In this document: piece by piece, positions 1 to 8,070 of the stretch
Layout of the letters: each line of letters opens with the position of its first letter
How positions within the stretch are numbered: position 1 is the first letter of the stretch
Source of the DNA: Saccharothrix tamanrassetensis
GTDB taxonomy: Bacteria; Actinomycetota; Actinomycetes; Mycobacteriales; Pseudonocardiaceae
Assembly: GCF_014203665.1 (NCBI RefSeq)
Contig: NZ_JACHJN010000006.1
Span: 1-64,000, forward strand
DNA length: 64,000 nucleotides
Reading direction: 5' to 3'
Notes under the pieces: model-generated
Databases searched by the model: none
What the model was told of the DNA's origin: nothing
Seen by the model: only the letters and a program-made list of their open reading frames with translations
Made by a program: the position numbers and the translations under genes

Positions 1-78
1 CCGAACCCGGTAGTTAAGCCTTCCAGCGCCGATGGTACTGCACTCGTGAGGGTGTGGGAGAGTAGGACGCCGCCGAAC
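1..78 (+). rRNA. rrf: 5S ribosomal RNA, 3' part
   Basis: The first bases are the conserved 3' two thirds of an actinobacterial 5S rRNA: the CCGAACCCGG loop, the GCCGATGGTACTGC segment, and the GTGGGAGAGTAGGACGCCGCC helix strand that closes the molecule. The 5' part and presumably the 16S and 23S genes lie to the left of the window. A strong hairpin follows at once, so this is the end of an rrn operon. Confidence 0.93.
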
Positions 79-85
79 ATTCCTT

Positions 86-123
86 CCCTCAGGGGCACCC
101 GTTATCTCGGGTGCCCCTGAGGG
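86..123 (+). terminator. rrn operon terminator
   Basis: A 16-bp perfect inverted repeat (CCCTCAGGGGCACCCG, 6-nt loop, reverse complement) starts 8 nt after the 5S rRNA and is followed by CTTTCTG. This is a factor-independent terminator for the ribosomal operon. Confidence 0.9.
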
Positions 124-137
124 CTTTCTGCGTTACG

Positions 138-1010
138 GTGCCGTCCGTGGCAGACGTGGCGAGGCACCACGACGTGGCCGGCTTCTGGGCCGTGGCCGGC
201 GACTTCTTCACCGCGGACCCGGTGTTCCACACCGTCCCGGTGGCGGCTGTGCACCGGCGGCTCAACAACCCGCAGCCGACCGATGAAGCACTCGTGCTCC
301 TCACGGTGGTGGAGAACGGTGAGGTCGTCGCGGCGGCTGTGCGAACCCCACCGTGGGCTCTCGCGGTGAGCGGTGTTCCGGTGGAATGGGTCGACGCGGT
401 CGTCGAGGGTTTGTCGGACGTCGACCTGCCGGGGGTAAACGGGCCGCGCGAATCGGCTGAGGCGTTCGCCCTGGCCTGGACGGCCCGTCACGGGGGCAGC
501 GCGAGGGAAGCCACGTCGTTGCGCCTGTACCGGCTGGGAGAACTGGTCCCGCCGACCGACGTGCCCGGCCGGGCGCGGGTGGCCACCGAGGACGACGCCG
601 AGCTGCTCGTCCGCTGGTACATGGAGTTCGTGGACGAGTCGACGCCCTACGACTCCGACGAGGAGCTGGCCAACACCTTCGTCCGGGGCAGCCTGGCCGC
701 CGGGTCAGGTCACCTGCTGTGGCTGGAAGGCGACCGGCCGGTCGCGTGGGCGGGCGCCGGTCGACCGGCCGCCGGCATGTCCCGCATCGGCCCCGTCTAC
801 ACGCCGGAGGAGCACCGCCGCCACGGCTACGGCGCGGCGGTGACCTCGGCGTGTGCCCGGTGGGCGTCGGACGCCGGTGCGGAGCACGTGGTGCTGTTCA
901 CCGACCTGGCCAACCCGACGTCGAACTCGATCTACCAGCGGATCGGGTTCCGCCCGGTGTGCGACGCGGCGGAGTTCGTCTTCACTCCACCCGCGCCGGC
1001 ACCACGCTGA
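138..1010 (+). CDS. GNAT family N-acetyltransferase
   Basis: About 290 residues. The C-terminal half carries the GNAT acyl-CoA fold: a GPVYTPEEHRRHGYG segment (the R/Q-x-x-G-x-G/A pyrophosphate-binding loop, here RRHGYGAA) and the typical end SNSIYQRIGFRPV with the tyrosine that acts as general acid in many members. The N-terminal half is a second, degenerate acetyltransferase-like domain, as in many actinobacterial GNATs. The frame is open back to 111, but that would run through the rRNA terminator. The GTG at 138 is therefore the earliest sensible start. No Shine-Dalgarno sequence is visible, so the mRNA may be leaderless. The substrate cannot be told from sequence. The gene ends 29 nt inside the convergent XRE regulator gene. 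Confidence 0.85.
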   Translation: MPSVADVARHHDVAGFWAVAGDFFTADPVFHTVPVAAVHRRLNNPQPTDEALVLLTVVENGEVVAAAVRTPPWALAVSGVPVEWVDAVVEGLSDVDLPGVNGPRESAEAFALAWTARHGGSAREATSLRLYRLGELVPPTDVPGRARVATEDDAELLVRWYMEFVDESTPYDSDEELANTFVRGSLAAGSGHLLWLEGDRPVAWAGAGRPAAGMSRIGPVYTPEEHRRHGYGAAVTSACARWASDAGAEHVVLFTDLANPTSNSIYQRIGFRPVCDAAEFVFTPPAPAPR

Positions 1011-1197
1011 GCAGGTCGCCCGGCTGGCAGTCGAGAGCCGTGCACAGGGCGACCAGGGTGCTGAAACGGATGGCCCTCGCCCGGCCGTTCTTGAGGATCG
1101 ACAGGTTCACCACTGTCACGCCGACCCGTTCGGACAGCTCGGTCAACGTCATCCCGCGCTCGGCCAACAGCCGGTCTAGGTGCACCTGGACGCTCAC
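982..1197 (-). CDS. XRE/Cro-type transcriptional regulator (YozG-like)
   Basis: A 71-residue protein that is essentially one helix-turn-helix domain: a DRLLAERGMTLTELSERVGV helix pair, the recognition helix near VVNLSILKNGRARAIRF, and a C-terminal CQPGDLL motif typical of the YozG/HTH_26 group. The GTG start overlaps the stop of the upstream DUF2975 gene (GTGA), so the two are translationally coupled. Pairs of a DUF2975 membrane protein with a small XRE regulator are common in Gram-positive bacteria. The regulator probably controls its own operon, perhaps through the inverted repeat at 1903-1933 (inference). Confidence 0.88.
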   Translation of the reverse strand: MSVQVHLDRLLAERGMTLTELSERVGVTVVNLSILKNGRARAIRFSTLVALCTALDCQPGDLLSVVPARVE

Positions 1198-1793
1198 ACC
1201 GTTCCTTCGAGCTCCTCGCGCATCGAAGCGCTGGTCCGCATGATCGCCCCCAACGACAGCATGCCCAACCCGGTGACGACCGCCCAAGCCGGGAGGTGCC
1301 ACTCGGAGACGAACACCATGGGGTCCAGGTCCAGGGTGACCGAGTCGAGCAGCAGCACCGTCCTGGCCACCGCTTCGACCAGTGTCGTCACCGGGAGGGC
1401 GATCAGCAGGTACACCCCGAACCGGGTGAGCCGCTGCGCGGTGTCGACGGTGTGGATGCCCTCCTTGGCGGCCTTCTCCAGCAGCAGCATCAGCAGCAGG
1501 AACGTACCCGCGTAGGCGAAGGCGGACGGCGCGGACTCCAGGATGCCGAGCAGCCGGTCGCCGATCGTCGGCTCCGGGATGCAGACCTGCACCACCTCCG
1601 GGTAGGCGGTGACGGTGTCGCGGTAGAGCGGCGAGCCGTCCACGCTCGGGCTCGGTGCGCTGTCGGCCTTGAAGCAGACCGATCCCTGGACCGTGTAGAC
1701 AGCCCGGAGCACCGCACCGCCCGCGACCAGGACAGCGGTGATCGACCACAGGAACCGGACCAGGCTGGTCAACGGCTGCAACGGGTTCTTCAT
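1194..1793 (-). CDS. DUF2975 family membrane protein
   Basis: 199 residues with four predicted membrane segments: near residues 10-32 (LVRFLWSITAVLVAGGAVL), 82-105 (ESAPSAFAYAGTFLLLMLLL), 122-150 and 163-185. This is the DUF2975 arrangement. An extracytoplasmic loop with two cysteines (VCFKAD and QVCIPE) lies between the first two segments. The ATG overlaps the stop of a tiny upstream ORF, and its own stop overlaps the GTG of the XRE gene, so the three form one operon. The function of DUF2975 is not established. Its constant pairing with a small XRE regulator suggests that it modulates or senses for that regulator. Confidence 0.85.
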   Translation of the reverse strand: MKNPLQPLTSLVRFLWSITAVLVAGGAVLRAVYTVQGSVCFKADSAPSPSVDGSPLYRDTVTAYPEVVQVCIPEPTIGDRLLGILESAPSAFAYAGTFLLLMLLLEKAAKEGIHTVDTAQRLTRFGVYLLIALPVTTLVEAVARTVLLLDSVTLDLDPMVFVSEWHLPAWAVVTGLGMLSLGAIMRTSASMREELEGTV

Positions 1794-1891
1794 ACCGTCG
1801 TCGCCAGTCCGGCCCGCATCCCCGCGGCGGACACGAACGCGGCCACCACGCCCAGCAGCGGTTGTAACGGGCTCCCACTCCGACCTGACAT
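1790..1891 (-). CDS. small hydrophobic leader ORF of the DUF2975 operon
   Basis: 33 codons from the ATG at 1889-1891 (or 37 from 1903), with a GGGGGGA ribosome-binding site directly upstream. The product has one hydrophobic stretch (PLLGVVAAFVSAAGM), which could be a membrane peptide. Its stop overlaps the ATG of the DUF2975 gene (ATGA), a layout that favours real translation and coupling. There is no recognisable family. Confidence 0.5.
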   Translation of the reverse strand: MSGRSGSPLQPLLGVVAAFVSAAGMRAGLATTV

Positions 1892-1902
1892 GGTTCCCCC
1901 CA

Positions 1903-1933
1903 TATCGTTTATCGATGTTATCGAGAAACGATA
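1903..1933 (-). promoter_or_regulatory. inverted repeat, candidate operator of the DUF2975/XRE operon
   Basis: TATCGTTT and its exact complement AAACGATA flank a 15-nt spacer that itself contains ATCGAT. The element sits immediately upstream of the small ORF and overlaps the last codons of the Lrp gene. Placement and symmetry suit a binding site for the dimeric XRE regulator encoded downstream. Binding is inferred. Confidence 0.5.
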
Positions 1934-2382
1934 CCTCCGAGCACGTTCCGCGTCACGGGTCCGTTCCGGGCCGCCGACGAGAACACCAGCGACGTGGTGG
2001 TGTCCCCGTACCTCTGCGCGTGCTCGACGAACTCCTCCAACTCCACCATCGACCGGCACACGACGCGCAGCAGCCAGCAGTCGTCGCCGGTCACGTGGTC
2101 GGCGTCGAGCACCTGCGCCAGGGTCACCATCCGCTCCCGGAACCGGGGCGTGTCCAGGCTGCGCACCCGGACCCGGACGATCGCCTCGATCGGCAGCCCG
2201 AGCCGCTGCGGCGACACGACCGCCGTGTACCCGGTGATGACACCGGCCTGTTCCAGCCGCCGCACCCGCTCGGTCGTCGCGGGCGCGGACAGCGAGACCC
2301 GCCTGGCCAACTCGGTGAACGTCATCCGCCCGTCCTGCTGGAGCAGGTCCAGCAGCTTCCAGTCCAGGTCGTCCAGTTCCAC
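1918..2382 (-). CDS. Lrp/AsnC family transcriptional regulator
   Basis: 154 residues from GTG 2382. The N-terminal AsnC-type winged helix begins at ELDDLDWKLLDLLQQDGR and contains ELARRVSLSAPATTERVRRLE. It is followed by the beta hinge GVITGYTAVV and the RAM ligand-binding domain (residues about 60-145). The open frame extends upstream to 2448, but GTG 2382 gives the standard Lrp N-terminus. The gene is divergent from the rhodanese gene 80 nt away, and Lrp regulators often control such a divergent neighbour. The ligand is unknown and is usually an amino acid in this family. Confidence 0.9.
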   Translation of the reverse strand: MELDDLDWKLLDLLQQDGRMTFTELARRVSLSAPATTERVRRLEQAGVITGYTAVVSPQRLGLPIEAIVRVRVRSLDTPRFRERMVTLAQVLDADHVTGDDCWLLRVVCRSMVELEEFVEHAQRYGDTTTSLVFSSAARNGPVTRNVLGGIVSR

Positions 2383-2462
2383 CGTGGAATCGTAGGCACA
2401 GGCCGCCGCAGACCTGGACTTCTCCATGTCCCGGGAACCGCAGGGCAAGCAGGATTCAGACC

Positions 2463-2885
2463 ATGACGAACACGCTGCGCTTCCCGCCCGCCGACCCCGC
2501 GACCGCCGCCGCGTTCTTCGCCGCCGAGCTGTCCTTCGAAGCCGACCCGGACGACGTCGTGCGCGACCTGGAGGCGGGCGACACCGCGGGATTCCGACTG
2601 GTCGAGACCCGCAGCGCGGAGGCGTTCGCGCGGGCGCACATCCCCGGCGCGATCAACCTGCCGCACTGGGAGATGGACGAGACGACCACCGCCGACTGGA
2701 ACCGCGACCTGGTCTACGTCTGCTACTGCGAGAGCCCCGAGTGCAACGCCGCCACGAAGGGCGCGGCCACGCTCGCGCGGCTCGGGTTCCGGGTGAAGCG
2801 GCTGGCCGGCGGCATCCGGGCCTGGGCGGCCGCGGGCTACCCGGTGGAGGGCGACGGGCTGCACGGAATCGCTTGCTCCTGCTGA
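2463..2885 (+). CDS. rhodanese-like domain protein
   Basis: 140 residues, a single rhodanese fold. The conserved CH2A-type segment RLVETRSAEAFARAHIPGAI is followed by an active-site region YVCYCESPECNAATKGA, in which one cysteine of the loop would carry the persulfide. The C-terminal motif GFRVKRLAGGIRAW is typical. The likely role is sulfur transfer in the cytoplasm. It is divergent from an Lrp regulator, which suggests control by an amino-acid (perhaps cysteine) signal. An ATG start is used. Confidence 0.88.
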   Translation: MTNTLRFPPADPATAAAFFAAELSFEADPDDVVRDLEAGDTAGFRLVETRSAEAFARAHIPGAINLPHWEMDETTTADWNRDLVYVCYCESPECNAATKGAATLARLGFRVKRLAGGIRAWAAAGYPVEGDGLHGIACSC

Positions 2886-2900
2886 TCTACCCTCGGCCGG

Positions 2901-3638
2901 GTGACGCGTCTGCTCGTGCTGCAACCCGACGACAACGACCCGGTCGCCCGCCTCGGCGACTGGCTGACCGGTGCCGGGGCGGTGCTCGACGTGGTGAAGC
3001 CGCACGAGCAGCCGCTCCCCACCACGCTGGACGGCTACCAGGGGGTGGTCTGCCTGGGCGGCGCGATGGGCGCGCTGGACGACGTGGACCACCCCTGGCT
3101 CGCCGACGTGCGAAAACTGCTGTCGCACGCGGTCTCCAAGCGCGTACCGACGCTGGCGATCTGCCTGGGGGCGCAACTCCTCGCGGCGGCCACCGGCGGG
3201 CAGGTCCGGCGTAGTCCGAAGGGGCCGGAGGTGGGCGTGCTGCTGGTCGCCAAGCGGGACGCGGCGGGCAACGACCCGCTGTTCGGCGAGCTGCCGTGGA
3301 CGCCGGACGTGCTCCAGTTCCACGAGGACGAGATCGCGCTGCTGCCGCCGACGGCCGAGCTGCTCGCCTCCTCCCCGAAGTACCCGAACCAGGCGTTCCG
3401 GGTCGGCGACAACGCCTACGGGGTGCAGTTCCACATCGAGACGACCCCGGAGATCGTGCTGGGCTGGGCGCGGGGTGCGCCGGAGGCCGCCGCGTGCACG
3501 CGGCCCGGTCAGCTCGACCCGGACAACCTGGCGCGGGGCCACGAGGACATCCGCGAGGTGTGGCAGCCGTTCGCCGAGCGGTTCGTCCGGTTCGCCGGCG
3601 GTGAGCTGTCCCGGCAGAGGAACCTGCCCCTGGTGTGA
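2901..3638 (+). CDS. class I glutamine amidotransferase-like protein
   Basis: 245 residues. The GATase-1 fold shows the nucleophile elbow TLAICLGAQLLA (catalytic Cys near residue 91), the GVQFHIE motif with the catalytic His near residue 178, and a following glutamate. It stands alone, with no synthetase domain, like the family annotated as GMP synthase-like glutamine amidotransferase. A GTG start 15 nt after the rhodanese stop suggests co-transcription. The substrate accepting the ammonia, or whether it acts as a gamma-glutamyl hydrolase, cannot be read from sequence. Confidence 0.86.
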   Translation: MTRLLVLQPDDNDPVARLGDWLTGAGAVLDVVKPHEQPLPTTLDGYQGVVCLGGAMGALDDVDHPWLADVRKLLSHAVSKRVPTLAICLGAQLLAAATGGQVRRSPKGPEVGVLLVAKRDAAGNDPLFGELPWTPDVLQFHEDEIALLPPTAELLASSPKYPNQAFRVGDNAYGVQFHIETTPEIVLGWARGAPEAAACTRPGQLDPDNLARGHEDIREVWQPFAERFVRFAGGELSRQRNLPLV

Positions 3639-3659
3639 CGAACCTCCGCCGAGGTGAGT

Positions 3660-3692
3660 GTTCATCGGTCGGACAGGTAGCGTTCATCCACG
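3660..3692 (+). promoter_or_regulatory. PHO-box-like direct repeat upstream of the phosphate permease
   Basis: GTTCATC occurs at 3660-3666 and again at 3682-3688, exactly 22 nt apart, which equals two 11-bp units. Streptomyces PhoP boxes are built from 11-bp direct-repeat units beginning GTTCACC. Here units 1 and 3 resemble that unit and the middle one is degenerate. The position 30 nt upstream of the pit start fits regulation by PhoP. This is a pattern match only. Confidence 0.45.
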
Positions 3693-3721
3693 ACTGTGTC
3701 GGTTCAGCCGGAGGAATCAGC

Positions 3722-4855
3722 GTGGATGCCTCGCTCCTCGTCATCATCGTGGTCGCCACGGCGTTGGCGTTCGATTTCACCAACGGCTTCCACGACACGG
3801 CCAACTCGATGGCCACGTCGATCGCCACCGGGGCGCTGAAGCCGCGCACGGCCGTCGCGTTCTCGGCGGTGCTGAACCTGGTCGGCGCGCTGCTGTCGGT
3901 GGAGGTGGCCAAGACCATCTCGGGCGGCATCGTGGACGACGCCCGCATCACGCCCGCCGTGGTGTTCGGCGGCCTGGTCGGGGCGATCGTGTGGAACCTG
4001 GTCACCTGGTACGTGGGTCTGCCGTCGAGTTCGTCGCACGCCCTGTTCGGCGGGCTCATCGGCGCCACCTGGATCGCGTCCGGCGCGGACGCGGTGCACT
4101 TCGCCAAGGTCGTGGACAAGGTCGTGGTGCCGTCGATCGCCGCGCCGCTGGTCGCCGGGATCGTGGCGCTGCTGGCCACGTTCCTGACCTACCGGCTCAC
4201 CCGCCGGACCCGCGAGTCCGTCTCGCACAAGGGCTTCAAGGCCGGTCAGGTGGCGTCCGCCGCGCTGATGTCGCTGGCGCACGGCACCAACGACGCGCAG
4301 AAGACGATGGGCATCATCACGCTCACGCTGATCACCGCCGGGATGCTCCAGCCCGGTGCCGCGCCGCCGATGTGGGTCGTCCTGAGCGCCGCGGTCGCCA
4401 TCGCGCTGGGCACCTACCTGGGCGGCTGGCGCATCACGCACACCCTCGGCAAGGGCCTGACCACGATCGAGGCCCCGCAGGGCTTCGCGGCGCAGACCAG
4501 CGCGGCGACCGTGATCATGGCGTCCTCGCACCTGGGCTTCGCGCTGTCCACCACGCACGTCGCGTCCGGCGGGATCATGGGCTCCGGCCTGGGGCGGCAG
4601 CGCGACGGCGTGCGGTGGGGCGTGGCCGGGCGGATGGCGCTGGCCTGGCTGCTCACCCTGCCCGCCGCCGGGATCGTGGGTGCGCTGGCGGGCAGGGTCG
4701 CGTCCACCGGCACGGTCGGCGTGGTGGTCGTGGCGGCGGTGGCCGTGGCGGTGTCGCTGGGCATCTGGCTGCTGTCCCGGCGCGAGCCGGTGCGGCCGGA
4801 GCACGTGGTGGACGAGATCGCGGCGCAGGCCGAGACGCACAAGGTGGCGGTATGA
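3722..4855 (+). CDS. inorganic phosphate transporter, Pit family
   Basis: 377 residues. Both Pit signature repeats are present: DFTNGFHDTANSMATSIATG near residues 16-35 and MSLAHGTNDAQKTMGI near residues 183-198. Multiple membrane segments surround them. This is a low-affinity proton (or metal-phosphate) symporter of the cytoplasmic membrane. The frame is open upstream, but GTG 3722 has a GGAGGA Shine-Dalgarno 7 nt before it and gives the usual Pit N-terminus. The stop overlaps the ATG of the next small membrane gene. A PHO-like repeat lies upstream. Confidence 0.93.
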   Translation: MDASLLVIIVVATALAFDFTNGFHDTANSMATSIATGALKPRTAVAFSAVLNLVGALLSVEVAKTISGGIVDDARITPAVVFGGLVGAIVWNLVTWYVGLPSSSSHALFGGLIGATWIASGADAVHFAKVVDKVVVPSIAAPLVAGIVALLATFLTYRLTRRTRESVSHKGFKAGQVASAALMSLAHGTNDAQKTMGIITLTLITAGMLQPGAAPPMWVVLSAAVAIALGTYLGGWRITHTLGKGLTTIEAPQGFAAQTSAATVIMASSHLGFALSTTHVASGGIMGSGLGRQRDGVRWGVAGRMALAWLLTLPAAGIVGALAGRVASTGTVGVVVVAAVAVAVSLGIWLLSRREPVRPEHVVDEIAAQAETHKVAV

Positions 4856-5076
4856 AGGTCGACTGGGCGGCACTGGGCACCGTGTTCGGGGTGAGCCTGA
4901 CCGTGGTGCTGGGGCTGGTGGTGCTGTTCTCGGCGGGGCTGCGCGCGCTGTCGGCACGGGAGGACGCACGGGAACGCGGCGCTTCGGTAGCCCTGCCCAC
5001 CACCGCGGCGACCGCCTGTCTCGTGGCGTGCGTGACCGTGGTGTTGTTCGGGATCTACTTGATCGTGGCGCGCTGA
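4852..5076 (+). CDS. small two-helix membrane protein coupled to the Pit transporter
   Basis: 74 residues with two hydrophobic segments (residues about 9-28 and 50-72) joined by a short charged loop (SAREDARERG). The ATG overlaps the pit stop codon (ATGA), so translation is coupled. Similar small membrane proteins follow pit genes in other actinobacteria. A role as an accessory or stabilising subunit is inferred only from position. Confidence 0.75.
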   Translation: MKVDWAALGTVFGVSLTVVLGLVVLFSAGLRALSAREDARERGASVALPTTAATACLVACVTVVLFGIYLIVAR

Positions 5077-5115
5077 GGCTCCTCCTCCCGGATTCCCGGA
5101 CTACGGTGTTCGTCG

Positions 5116-8058
5116 ATGACCGATCCAGCCCGCACCCCGACGTCCCCCGCTCGGTTCGGCCTGACCGAGGCGCGCAGCGGCGAACACCTGCGCGCGGCCG
5201 GGTGGTGGGCGGACCGCAGACCGGCGGAGGGCAGGGAGTCGGTCCTGTGGGCGCTGTCGCGCAGCCCCGACCCCGATCTCGCGCTGCTCGGCGTCGACCG
5301 GCTGCGCATCGCGCTCGGTGACGGGTGGTCAGGGCTGGACGAGGCGCTGTGCGCCAACGATGTGCTGCGCGGCCGGCTGTTGGCCGTGCTCGGGTCGTCC
5401 ACCGCGCTGTCGGACTTCCTGGTCGCCAACCCCGACCGGTGGCACGGGCTGGCCGATGTCGAGCCGGTGTCGCCGGAGGTGTTCGCGCCGACCCTGGTCG
5501 CCGCCGTGCAGGGCCTGACCGGCGCGGCCGCGGTGCGGGCGTTGCGGCTGGAGTACCGGGCGCTGCTGTGCCGGATCGCCGCCGAGGACCTGGCGCACGT
5601 CGCCGAGCCCGACGCGCGGCACGTGGGCTACGACGACGTGGCCGGGCTGCTGTCCGACCTGGCGGTGGCGGCGCTGCGGGCCGCGCTGGACGTGGCGTCG
5701 CGGGAGGTGCCGCGGGCCGACGAATGCACGCTGGCCGTGATCGCGATGGGCAAGTGCGGCGCGCGGGAGCTGAACTACGTCAGCGACGTGGACGTGGTGT
5801 TCGTCGGCGAGGGCGACCTCGGGGTGGCGACCCGGCTGGCCAGCACGACGATGCAGGTCGCGGGCAAGGCGTGCTTCGAGGTGGACGCGGCGCTGCGGCC
5901 GGAGGGCAAGGCGGGCGCGCTGGTCCGGACGCTGGACGGGCACGCGTCGTACTACCAGCGGTGGGCGCGGACCTGGGAGTTCCAGGCGCTGCTCAAGGCC
6001 CGGCCGGTGGCGGGCGACGCCGAGCTGGGGCAGCGGTACCTGGAGGTGGTCCGGCCGCTGGTGTGGACCGCCGCCGAGCGGGAGAACTTCGTGCCCGACG
6101 TGCAGGCCATGCGCCGGCGCGTGGAGGACCACGTGCCGGTGGGGCTGGCCGACCGGGAGCTCAAGCTGGGGCGCGGCGGACTGCGGGACGTCGAGTTCGC
6201 CGTCCAGCTGCTGCAACTCGTGCACGGCCGAGGTGACGAGGAGCTGCGCATCACGACCACGACGGCCGCGTTGGCGGCGCTGGGTCGTGGCGGGTACGTG
6301 GGGCGCACGGACGCCGCCGACTTCGGTCGCGCGTACCGGTTCCTGCGCACGCTGGAGCACCGGTTGCAGTTGCAGCGGCTGCTGCGCACCCACCTGTTCC
6401 CGGCCGACGACGACTTCGCGGGGCTCCGCTGGCTCGCCCGCGCGGCGGGGTTGCAGGCCGAGGGCGGGCTGTCCGAGGCCCAGGTCCTGCTCGCCGAGTT
6501 CCGCAAGCGCGCCAACCAGGTGCGGCGGCTGCACGAGAAGCTGTTCTACCGGCCCTTGTTGCAGGCCGTGGCGAACGTGCCGACCGAGGCGCTGCGGCTG
6601 ACCACGGCCGAGGCCGCCGCCCGGCTGGCCGCGCTGGGGTACGCCGCGCCGGACGGGGCGCTCAAGCACATCGAGGCGTTGACGCGCGGGGTGTCCCGGC
6701 GGGCGCGCATCCAGACCGCGTTGCTGCCCGTGCTGCTCGACCTGTTCGCCACCACGCCCGACCCCGACGGCGGGCTGCTGGCGTACCGGCGGGTGTCCGA
6801 GGCGTTGGCCGAAACGCCCTGGTACCTGCGGCTGCTGCGGGACGAGGGCACGGTCGTGGACCGGCTCGCCGCGCTGCTGGGCACCTCGAAGTTCGTGCCG
6901 GACCTGCTGGTGCGGGCGCCCGAGGTGCTGCGGCTGCTGGCCGACACGTCCGCGCTGGTCGGACGCGACCCGATGGCCATCGGCAACCCGCTGCGCAGCA
7001 CCGTGTCCCGGTACAACGACCTGGAACGCGCGGTCACCGCCGCCCGGTCGCTGCGCCGCCAGGAGCTGCTGCGGGTGGCGTCGGCGGACCTGCTGGGCCT
7101 GGTGCCGCTGCGGACCGTGTGCGTGTCGCTGTCCGAGGTGTGGGTGGCGGTGTTGCAGGCCGCGCTGGACGCCGTGGTGCGCAACGCCGGCGAGCGGCTC
7201 GCGTCCATCGCGGTCATCGGCATGGGCCGGCTCGGCGGGCGTGAGCTGGGGTACTCGTCGGACGCGGACGTGATGTTCGTGTGCGAGGCCGTGCCGGGGG
7301 TGAGCGACTCCGACGCACTCCGGTACGCCAGTGCCGTCGTGGAGAAGGTCCGCGGGCTGCTCAGCGCGCCCAGCCAGGACCCGGCGCTGCAGGTCGACGC
7401 CGACCTGCGGCCGGAGGGTCGGCAGGGGCCGTTGGTGCGGACGTTCGAGTCCTACCGGGCGTACTACGCGCAGTGGTCCCAGCTGTGGGAGGCGCAGGCG
7501 CTGCTGCGGGCCCGGTTCATCGCCGGCGACAGCGACCTCGGCGCGCGGTTCATCGACCTGGTGGAACCGGTGCGGTACCCGGCGGACGGGCTGGACGCGG
7601 CGTCCGTGCGGGAGATCCGGCGGATCAAGGCCCGCGTGGAGGCCGAACGGCTGCCGCGCGGCGCCGACCCGTCCACGCACACCAAGCTGGGGCGCGGCGG
7701 GCTGGCGGACGTGGAGTGGACGGTCCAGTTGCTGCAGTTGCAGCACGCGTCCGAGGTGGCGACCCTGCGCACACCGTCGACCGTGCGCGGGCTGCGCGCG
7801 GCGGCCGACGCGGGACTGGTGTCGCGGGACGACGCGTCCGCGCTGATGGAGTCCTGGGTGATGGCGACACGGGCGCGCAACGCGATCGTGCTGGTGCGCG
7901 GCAAGCCCGGCGACCAACTGCCCACCACGGGGCGTGACCTGGCGGCCGTGGCCGAGGTGATGGGGCACCCGCGCGACCCCGGCGAGTTCCTCGACTCCTA
8001 CCGGCGCACCACGCGGCGGGCACGGGCGGTGATCGAGCGAGTCTTCTACGGCTCGTGA
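5116..8058 (+). CDS. glnE: bifunctional glutamine synthetase adenylyltransferase / deadenylase
   Basis: 980 residues, the normal GlnE length. Two nucleotidyltransferase domains are visible with G-x-G-R/K...S-D-x-D cores: GKCGARELNYVSDVDVVF near residue 213 (deadenylylating half) and GMGRLGGRELGYSSDADVMF near residue 703 (adenylylating half). Each is followed by a helical PII-uridylyl-transferase-like region containing KLGRGGLRDVEFAVQLLQL or KLGRGGLADVEWTVQLLQL. The enzyme attaches AMP to, and removes it from, the conserved tyrosine of GlnA, tuning glutamine synthetase to nitrogen status. Its substrate gene glnA lies 3 kb downstream on the opposite strand. Confidence 0.97.
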   Translation: MTDPARTPTSPARFGLTEARSGEHLRAAGWWADRRPAEGRESVLWALSRSPDPDLALLGVDRLRIALGDGWSGLDEALCANDVLRGRLLAVLGSSTALSDFLVANPDRWHGLADVEPVSPEVFAPTLVAAVQGLTGAAAVRALRLEYRALLCRIAAEDLAHVAEPDARHVGYDDVAGLLSDLAVAALRAALDVASREVPRADECTLAVIAMGKCGARELNYVSDVDVVFVGEGDLGVATRLASTTMQVAGKACFEVDAALRPEGKAGALVRTLDGHASYYQRWARTWEFQALLKARPVAGDAELGQRYLEVVRPLVWTAAERENFVPDVQAMRRRVEDHVPVGLADRELKLGRGGLRDVEFAVQLLQLVHGRGDEELRITTTTAALAALGRGGYVGRTDAADFGRAYRFLRTLEHRLQLQRLLRTHLFPADDDFAGLRWLARAAGLQAEGGLSEAQVLLAEFRKRANQVRRLHEKLFYRPLLQAVANVPTEALRLTTAEAAARLAALGYAAPDGALKHIEALTRGVSRRARIQTALLPVLLDLFATTPDPDGGLLAYRRVSEALAETPWYLRLLRDEGTVVDRLAALLGTSKFVPDLLVRAPEVLRLLADTSALVGRDPMAIGNPLRSTVSRYNDLERAVTAARSLRRQELLRVASADLLGLVPLRTVCVSLSEVWVAVLQAALDAVVRNAGERLASIAVIGMGRLGGRELGYSSDADVMFVCEAVPGVSDSDALRYASAVVEKVRGLLSAPSQDPALQVDADLRPEGRQGPLVRTFESYRAYYAQWSQLWEAQALLRARFIAGDSDLGARFIDLVEPVRYPADGLDAASVREIRRIKARVEAERLPRGADPSTHTKLGRGGLADVEWTVQLLQLQHASEVATLRTPSTVRGLRAAADAGLVSRDDASALMESWVMATRARNAIVLVRGKPGDQLPTTGRDLAAVAEVMGHPRDPGEFLDSYRRTTRRARAVIERVFYGS

Positions 8059-8070
8059 ACACTGGGGTGC

